Shown here: positions 57,642 through 64,000 of the stretch, in pieces | Position numbering within the stretch: the stretch's first letter is position 1 | Layout of the letters: each line of letters opens with the position of its first letter | Origin: Pterobdella sp. o SKG-2022 | Taxonomy: Eukaryota; Annelida; Clitellata; Hirudinida; Piscicolidae | Direction of reading: 5' to 3' | DNA length: 64,000 bases | Assembly: GCA_964035795.1 (NCBI GenBank) | Contig: OZ038325.1 | Coordinates: forward strand, 6,536,263 to 6,600,262 | Program-made: the position numbers and the translations under genes | Notes under the pieces: generated by a model | What the model saw: only the letters and a program-made list of their open reading frames with translations | The model's database searches: none | What the model was told of the DNA's origin: nothing

Positions 57642-60600
57642 ATGTCTAAGGCATTGAACTACACCGAGCGATATGAGGAAAGTTATATTTCGCCTGCGCA
57701 AGACAGAATAAAAAAGAAGAAAGTCACATTGGTAAAGTCAGACATGAAGATAGGGGCATCTACGGAGTCTCTGGACTCGATCGATGGTGCAGCTCCTGTG
57801 GGCATGGCTACCCGGGATGAGGTGCTTCAGTCTCTGGGGTACAAACTGCACAAGGTTCTCAGACCAACCACCAACACCACCATTTCCTCCAGCAACCGCC
57901 TCTGTCACAACTGCAACAAAAGGGCGAGTCTTTAAAACATAATTAATTTTCGTCTTTAGACATAACCACAGTTAACAATGAGTCCTAATAATTCCTCGAT
58001 ACGCATCTTTATCGATTTTTTCAATGTTGTCCATGTTTAATTTGAGAGAATTCATGTCATTTATTAATTTGTTGAGAAGAGTTGATGGTGCTCTTCCTCT
58101 TTTTCTCTTGGAATTCTTTAGAGCTTTTTCCAAAAATTTTTTGCCGGCGGGTCGTTACGGCATATGTGTTCCAGCATTTTCAGCCTTCTCAGTCTCACTT
58201 CCTGGTGCAGCGGTGGCATGACGTAGTCGCATTCTTCGTTTTTCATAACATTTGGCCAATGAACTTTTTTCAGTCTTCGTATGTGTTTTCTTTGGAAGGA
58301 TTCTATTGAGCTTCTGATGCTTTTAGAGTCTGCCCAAGCACTGCAGCCATATAGGAAAATTGAGAAAACATAAGCTTTATAAATTCTTATTTTTTTCGCT
58401 ACACTTATCCCACTCTTCGAAATTGGGTTTAATTTGCTCATCGCTAGAGTTGCCAGAGTTTTCCTTTTTTTGATGTCTTCACATGTTCCGACGTAGCTTC
58501 CAAGGATTTTCGTTGTCTTCCACACAGTGTTCTCTTCATTAATCAGCCTTTCTTCCGTTTTACTTTTGTTGAGCGTAAGACCCCATTTGCGGAATACTGC
58601 TTCAATTTCATTTAGTTTAATGTCACTTGGTGAGACGAAATTTACGTCATCAGCGTAAATGAGTTTATAGGAGTTTTCTGGGTAGGTGGTTCTTATCTCT
58701 TTTATGCATGCTTCTAGGTATACCGTGAACAAGACAGGGCTCAGAGCATCTCCTTGAGGGCATCCTATGTTTGTGGTAAAGCTTTCGCAAGTGTTTTTAT
58801 TGTATCTTATGGCTAAGGTGGTGTTTGTTAAAAGAAGCTCGATTATTTTTAGTTCAGATTCTGGGATTATGGTGATTAAAATTTCTATAAGTTTTTTCCT
58901 GTTTATGGTGTCGAAAGCAGATGACAGATCAATGCTGGTTATTTTCATTGTACATCCTGATCTCACTTTGACTTCAATTGCTATTTTGTGAGCCCATAGG
59001 ATGTCTGTTGTTGACCTAGTTGGTCTGTGTGCTGCTTGGGTAATGGGAAGGTATTTTTCTATGAAAGGTCTTATTCTATTGAGTATCATTAATGATAAGA
59101 GTTTCTTATTGTGTTTAGTAAGATGACAGGCCTTGTGTTTACTGGAGAATGAGGTTTGCCCTTTTTGTTATTGATATAATAATGCCATGGTTGAAGATTG
59201 ATTGAGGAAAACTATTGCTTTGAAGCTCTTTGTTTAATGCTGCTGTAAGTGTTTTTTTCATATTTGTTGAGTTCTTCACTGAAGATGTTGTCTTGGAGGT
59301 TTGTTGGTTTTCAGTTTCTTTATAGCATTTTCTACTTCAAAAATATTTATTTCATTTATTTTGCTATTATTGTATTGTTGTTTTGTGTGTTGGTTGTTTT
59401 TTAAAAATTTTTTTTTGTAATGTTGCATCATTTTGAGTGGTTTTGCAGTTGTATTACTTTTGATACTCAATTCTTTAATAGCTGCATGCATTTGTCTGTT
59501 ATAGTCTAAGGTTTCTATTATTTTGAGTTTTGTTTCCAGTTCATTATTGTATAGTTCAAGACATTTATTTTTTATTTGAGTTTTGATTTTGTTTCTTTAA
59601 ATTTTGAGGTTGTTGATTTTATCAATTTCTGTAGAATTTACTATTAGGTTTCTTAGGTTTTTTTGTTTATCAGTCAGTGTGTGTACATTTCATCTTTAAG
59701 AAAAAAGGATATAGCATCAGTTTGGGATATTTCTGTATTGAATTGGTTCAAAGTACTTACCTTTTCTGATACCGCAGTAGGTACCACCCTCAGATAACGT
59801 CAAAGTTTGTTGAGGACACCTTTTGAGTATAGAAAAGATTTGTATCTAATGAAAATATACAAAAAAATTTTTTTTACTGTTCAGTAATGAGTTTGGTTTC
59901 AAAACATGATTAATTCAACTTGGCAGGTGTACCCTGTGGAAAAGGTAGATGTGGGAGAGTTGTACCACAAAGGCTGCTTCAAGTGCCACATCTGTGGACT
60001 CCAACTGACCCTCAAGACCTTCTGCAAAGTGACCCAGAACAAAAACATCTACTGCAGAAACCACGTGCCTAAATTGGAATCTTCGTACGACAAGGAAGCA
60101 GTTCAGATCAAAACAGAACTAGAAGCCCAAAAAAGCTCTTCTCACAAGGTGCTTCCCTCAAATGTCCTTGATTAGCATATCTATTTTTGTACTGGCTTTA
60201 GTTTGTTTAAACAGCAATGTAAATATAAAAAATTGACAATTGGCTAATTATTAATTTACGCCTGTAACATAATAGTTTTTTAAGTAATTCGCCTATTCAA
60301 GCGAACTTCACAAATCAAATCTAATCCACATTCGACCCATGAACTCAATCGTTCATAAGCTTTTCACAAACTCCAATCTAAACCCCCATCATCAGCTTTT
60401 GAGGAAGTACGAGCCGTCAAGCAACAATTACGACCCTGGCGCTCTAGAGTTCCAACATGCCAGAAAAATGAAGAAAAGTGCCAAAGTAAAGAAAAGGAAA
60501 TCCCTCAAAACTGCAAAGGTACCTCCTCACATTGAAGATTATGTAGCTTTTTAAATTTTGAGCCAGTGTTCATAATACATGATTGAAGTTTGAGGTGGAT

Positions 60601-63600
60601 GTAGAACAATTTAACAAGTTGCTTAGTCAAAATGTAGTTAGTATAAGGTTTAAAACTTTTCAACGTTTGGACTCAATTCAAACAATTTTTGCACTGTAAC
60701 ATTGAACTATGATCACTAGGACTTTTTGCGCTTCGGGGTGTTTGAGGCTCAAGAGGAGCTGGAGAAGCAGCACAGGGAGGAGGAAGACTTGTTGTACTCT
60801 GAGTTCCAGGAAGAAAGAAAAAGTCAGCTAAGGAAGTTGGAGAAGGAATTGGCCGCGGAGAGGGAGAAGACTGTGAAGGAGTTGATCACGTGGTTCGAGA
60901 CTCAGAAAAAAAGTGAATCTGAAAAACATTCCGGCATTGAGAAGGTCACTTTTTTCACACTTATTTCCTTCAACTTTTAAAAAACGTAAAAAAACCATGT
61001 ATCCATTGAAATAATAAGTTATGTGCAGTTTGAAACTTCTGCGCCAAAACAACACGCAGCTTGAGCAATATTACAAAGAGCATAAAGAAACCAAAATGAA
61101 GGACCTGCTCGACAAGTTGCACCTAGAAGAACAGGAAGCTGTGGCCAGACTGACCCACAAACATGCGCAAGAAATGCTTTTCATGATCGAACGAAAGGTT
61201 ATGACACTTTGCGTGTGTGTGTGCTGTGGTAGGGATGTGATGTGATTTGATGTAGTGTTGGATAGGATGTAATGTAATGTAATGCGGTATTATAAAGCGC
61301 TTTTCCTTATAGATCAAAGCGCTTGCTACAAATTTAATGTAGCGAAAACACACTGTGGAACAGGTGCTAATTGTCGGCCCACGCGGGATCGAACCCGGTA
61401 TCTTTTAGATAATTAGTCTAATGCTCAACCATTGAGCATTAGACTAATTATCTAAATAGGTAGGGGCCGACAATGCGGTGGGTATAAAGTGCAGATGTGA
61501 TGTTGGCTTCTACCCTTACAGGACCAGGAAGTTGGCAACTCTTTGAGCGAAATGCAAGAACAATTCAAAAGACAGACCAGTGAAAAAGAAATAGAATTTC
61601 CAAATAATAAACATGCTGATGCGGGTAAAGATAATGAAGAAGAAGATGATGAGAAGAATAAAGAAGAAGATGATGACCAGGAAGAAGAAGAGGAGGAAGA
61701 GCAAGAAGAAGAGGAGGAAGAGCAAGAAGAAGAGGAGGAAGAGCAAGAAGAAGAGGAGGAAGAGGAAGAAGAGGAAGAGAAGGAAGAGCAGAAGATAACT
61801 AAAAAAAATGAAACAAACGAAAATGCAAAACCACATAAAAACGATTTCATTGAGTGGAATGAAGGCGTCAAAGAAGAAAACAATGAAAAAGTTGGAGAAG
61901 CTGCAAAAAAAAAAGAGATCATCGTTGGAATGAGGGAGCAACTGCATAGAAGAAATGAAACACTGCAGCTTGCTGACCATGATGATTTGGACAGGAAAAA
62001 CTACAAAAAGCTTATAACTGAAAGAGTAGATGTTAGTTTTAAAAATAAAAAAAATGCTGAGATGATAAGAAGCTCTCCCAAAAAACAGCCTCAGCAAGAT
62101 GAAGACACCATGCAGGAAAATAGAAAAAAGATGCTGGAAGGGTGGGGTGAGCATGGGGAGAGTGATGGAAGAAAAGAAAGTGATGGAGAACTTGAAAGTG
62201 TGGAGGAAAGAATCAAGAAAGTGCTCAAGAAGCAGAAGGTAGGGCTGTCAGGCACAACGTTGGAGGAGGAGTTTGAATTGAATGCTCAAGGAGTGGCATT
62301 TGAGAGGGCTTCAAACATATGGAAAACTGCATCCAAAAATGAAAAGTATAATTTTTTAGAAACATCTTGATGTACTTATAAGCAATATCAACAGTCTTCA
62401 ACATCAATTTATGGGAGAAATTTAGTACATTCATTGAGCAAAAATAGCCAAAAGTTTCGGTAAGTATAAACTCACCATAATGCTAACGTCTTATGGTGAG
62501 GCTTTACTTACCGAAAATTTTGGCTATTTTTGCTCAATGAATGTACTAAATTTCTCCCATAAATTGATGTTGAAGACTGTTGATAAAAGTATAATTGTTT
62601 GTATGTTTTAAACATTGAATAAGTTAACTGATCAAAACTTTTCCAAATTATTCTCCCACGCACAATCAGCCGCAAGAGCCGAAGGAAACATGAGGAAGAG
62701 GAAGAGGAGGACGAGTTTCTTGGCATTTCTGTAGCACCAGAAGCAGCTCCTCCACTGTGCAGAAAGTCCAAGTTGTACAAGGACCCCTCGATCTTTGAGC
62801 AGTTGGACAGGTCTGCCTACGAGGTTCGTGATAACATGCAGTTCCTTTCAACATGAGGTCAATACTGCAAATGTTTTCAGGAGTCGAAAAGAGACCCGAC
62901 ATCGTTCACAGACCTGGTGAGGAGACTTACGATGCAATGCAAGACAGACTTGCAAAAAGTCAGGTTGTGAGAGGCGTTATCGAATCTAAATGTTACATTT
63001 TGCAATTAAATATAATTTTAAATTTTCTATTTACTTAAATAAAACTAATTATGAAATACGAATTCAAAATGAATTGTGATAAGAATAAACCAACGAGCAC
63101 TCAAATGACCAGAGCCATTTTTCGGTGGATAACAGCAAAAGACTTGAACAAATTAAAGATCTCTGAAGACACCACCGTCAACACTCCAATGGGTCTGCTC
63201 AGAGGCATCCAGACAGGTACCGAGTCTTACCACAACCTCTTCAAACGCCTCTGCAGGTGTGACTCATGTTCTTTAGCCACTCTGTATTTACTTTATCACA
63301 AGCAAACAAATATACACACACAAACATTCACAGTTATGTGGCTATCCATTGTGAAATCATCAATGGATTCTCCAAAGGAGTGGGATACAAGCCTGGGTCA
63401 AAGTTCAAAGACTCCAGGTTCAGGAACCAGTGGACTGCAGTGTGGATAAAAGACTCATGGAGGTTTGTCAATTGCAACTGGGGGGCCAGACATGTGAAAC
63501 AGGTGGAAGACCAGAAACTGACGTACAAAATTGACGAGTTCTACTTTCTCACTGACCCTGAAGATCACATCAAACAACACTTCCCTGACAATGAGAAGTG

Positions 63601-64000
63601 GCAACTTCTCAGGCATCCTTTCACCTTAGAAGATTTTGTTCGCATGCCTGTAGTCAAATCCCCTTTCTTCAACAACCAGCTAAAGTTCGAAGGAACATAC
63701 GAATCCATAATGAGGGCTTCTGTGCATGGCTACATCGAGGTCAAAATCAGGATTCCTCATCTCATGAGTTTCGCTTCAAAGCTCGAAAGCTCCAAGGTGC
63801 CTAGTCAAAAAGTAACAGACTGCTCTGTCACTCGCATTGTAAGCAACTTAGTCATTTTCTCTGCAACTCTTCCCAGGCCTGGAAAGTATTTTTGGGACAT
63901 TTACGTGGACAAGAAATGTGGCAGTAAATCATTGGACAATGCTTGCTCTTTCATGATCTACTGCTCCGAAAACCCCCATTACACTTACAAAAGCGTGTGC
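57642..64000 (+). CDS. hil: Hillarin / KY-family LIM and transglutaminase-like protein (3' end beyond window)
   Basis: Cytoskeletal/septin-associated scaffold family (hillarin in leech and Drosophila, kyphoscoliosis peptidase KY in vertebrate muscle). Exons: 57642-57923, 59927-60148, 60396-60518, 60720-60944, 61060-61197, 61522-62345, 62670-62823, 62881-62963, 63113-63256, 63334-64000; about 954 residues. Domains: N-terminal region; LIM domain (about 87-140) split by intron 1; basic KKSAKVKKRK stretch; long coiled coil (about 210-330); acidic Glu-rich tract (about 360-430); transglutaminase-like KY domain from about residue 660 (KTDLQKVRAIFRWITAKDL, FVNCNWG) and the following beta domain. The start ATG at 57642 is the first in frame with MSKALNYTERYEES. 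For intron 6 an alternative donor at 62239 with acceptor before 62677 also keeps frame. The catalytic triad appears lost. Confidence 0.92.
57903..60010 (+). other. LIM domain of hillarin, split by a GC-AG intron
   Basis: Zinc ligands CHNC close exon 1, and HKGC, CHIC and CRNH are in exon 2, giving the LIM pattern C-x2-C ... H-x2-C-x2-C ... C-x2-H. To keep LIM spacing (CNKR|VYPV) the donor must be AAAAGG|gcgagt, a GC donor; the acceptor is cttggcag|GTG. The nearest GT (57929) gives the wrong phase. Confidence 0.8.
57955..59600 (-). mobile_element. LINE (non-LTR retrotransposon) with nearly intact reverse transcriptase
   Basis: Within hillarin intron 1, antisense to it. A 323-codon open frame (58118-59089) carries RT blocks in order: QAAHRPTRSTTD, SIDLSSAFDTINR (block A), GCPQGDALSPVLF (block B), LIYADDVNF (catalytic YADD), GLTLNKSKTE (block D), ILGSYVG, and the thumb-side FLYGCSAW. 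Upstream, FEVENAIKKLKTNK (59276-59491) is joined by frameshifts; downstream, after a frameshift, a RGRAPSTLLNK segment continues to a stop near 57980. No endonuclease domain was seen, so it is 5'-truncated and not autonomous. Confidence 0.92.
61260..61475 (-). repeat. tRNA-derived SINE relic with palindrome
   Basis: In hillarin intron 5. On the minus strand a tRNA-like head runs gctcaatggttgagc (D-arm-like), ttagactaattatctaa (5-bp stem, 7-nt loop), then a B box gggttcgatccc (61385-61397). A 51-bp palindrome with a 3-nt centre spans 61405-61455, and the outer attgtcggccc / gggccgacaat also pair. A tataaagcgctttt hairpin motif lies at 61290-61325. Confidence 0.6.
61620..61800 (+). repeat. Coding 21-bp minisatellite in hillarin exon 6
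   Basis: The unit caagaagaagaggaggaag+ag (QEEEEEE) is repeated about three times in tandem within a Glu/Asp/Lys-rich segment. It is in frame, so copy-number change adds or removes seven residues. Confidence 0.85.
62342..62596. repeat. 200-bp palindrome flanked by a 12-bp direct repeat
   Basis: Arms of 95 bases, 62386-62480 and 62491-62585, are complementary with 4 mismatches around a 10-base centre. The 12-mer aaaagtataatt occurs at 62342-62353 and 62585-62596, bracketing the palindrome like a target-site duplication. It sits at the start of hillarin intron 6, and the left 12-mer contains the proposed donor AA|gtataatt. Confidence 0.93.

Overview
This is a eukaryotic (metazoan) window: AT-rich, intron-dense, full of simple repeats, with no operons. 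I rebuilt four protein genes by joining exons that keep reading frame, carry splice signals and match known families. The annelid-type gene content (a hillarin-family gene, a discoidin domain receptor) together with the heavy load of TG/CA, GATA, CTA and AAT microsatellites fits a lophotrochozoan, plausibly a leech such as Helobdella. That species guess is inference and is not proven by the sequence.

Layout. Three genes lie head-to-tail on the minus strand. (1) Positions 1-4771: a SCAF4/SCAF8 homologue (RNA polymerase II CTD-binding splicing/termination factor), 13 exons, complete at the 5' end and cut by the window edge at the 3' end. (2) Positions 5123-9623: complete CLYBL (mitochondrial citramalyl-CoA lyase), 10 exons, 361 residues. 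(3) Positions 10356-42239: a discoidin domain receptor tyrosine kinase (DDR), 18 exons found, complete at the C-terminus; the exon carrying the start codon and signal peptide was not found. Positions 42240-57641 hold no gene I can support: AT-rich DNA, microsatellites, tRNA-derived relics and a 200-N assembly gap. (4) On the plus strand, 57642-64000 is the 5' part of a hillarin/KY-family gene (LIM domain, coiled coil, acidic tract, transglutaminase-like domain), 10 exons, running off the right edge.

The genes do not form a pathway: nuclear RNA processing, mitochondrial vitamin B12-linked metabolism, collagen sensing at the membrane, and cytoskeletal/muscle scaffolding. Intron phases agree at every proposed junction, which is the main support for the exon models.

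Mobile DNA: three LINE (non-LTR) fragments, each lying antisense to the gene that hosts it. Two are short 3' ends with the same C-terminal zinc finger, sandwiched between TG microsatellites. There are also several tRNA-like/SINE relics, a possible solo LTR, and two foldback palindromes, one of 200 bp.

Most notable: a hillarin transglutaminase fold that appears to have lost all three catalytic residues; a GC-AG intron splitting its LIM domain; a DDR with DLG in place of DFG, altered collagen-trench positions and large Asn-rich inserts including one inside the kinase; a 200-bp near-perfect palindrome bounded by a 12-bp repeat that contains a splice donor; and CA-repeat tracts used as 3' splice-site contexts in at least five exons.
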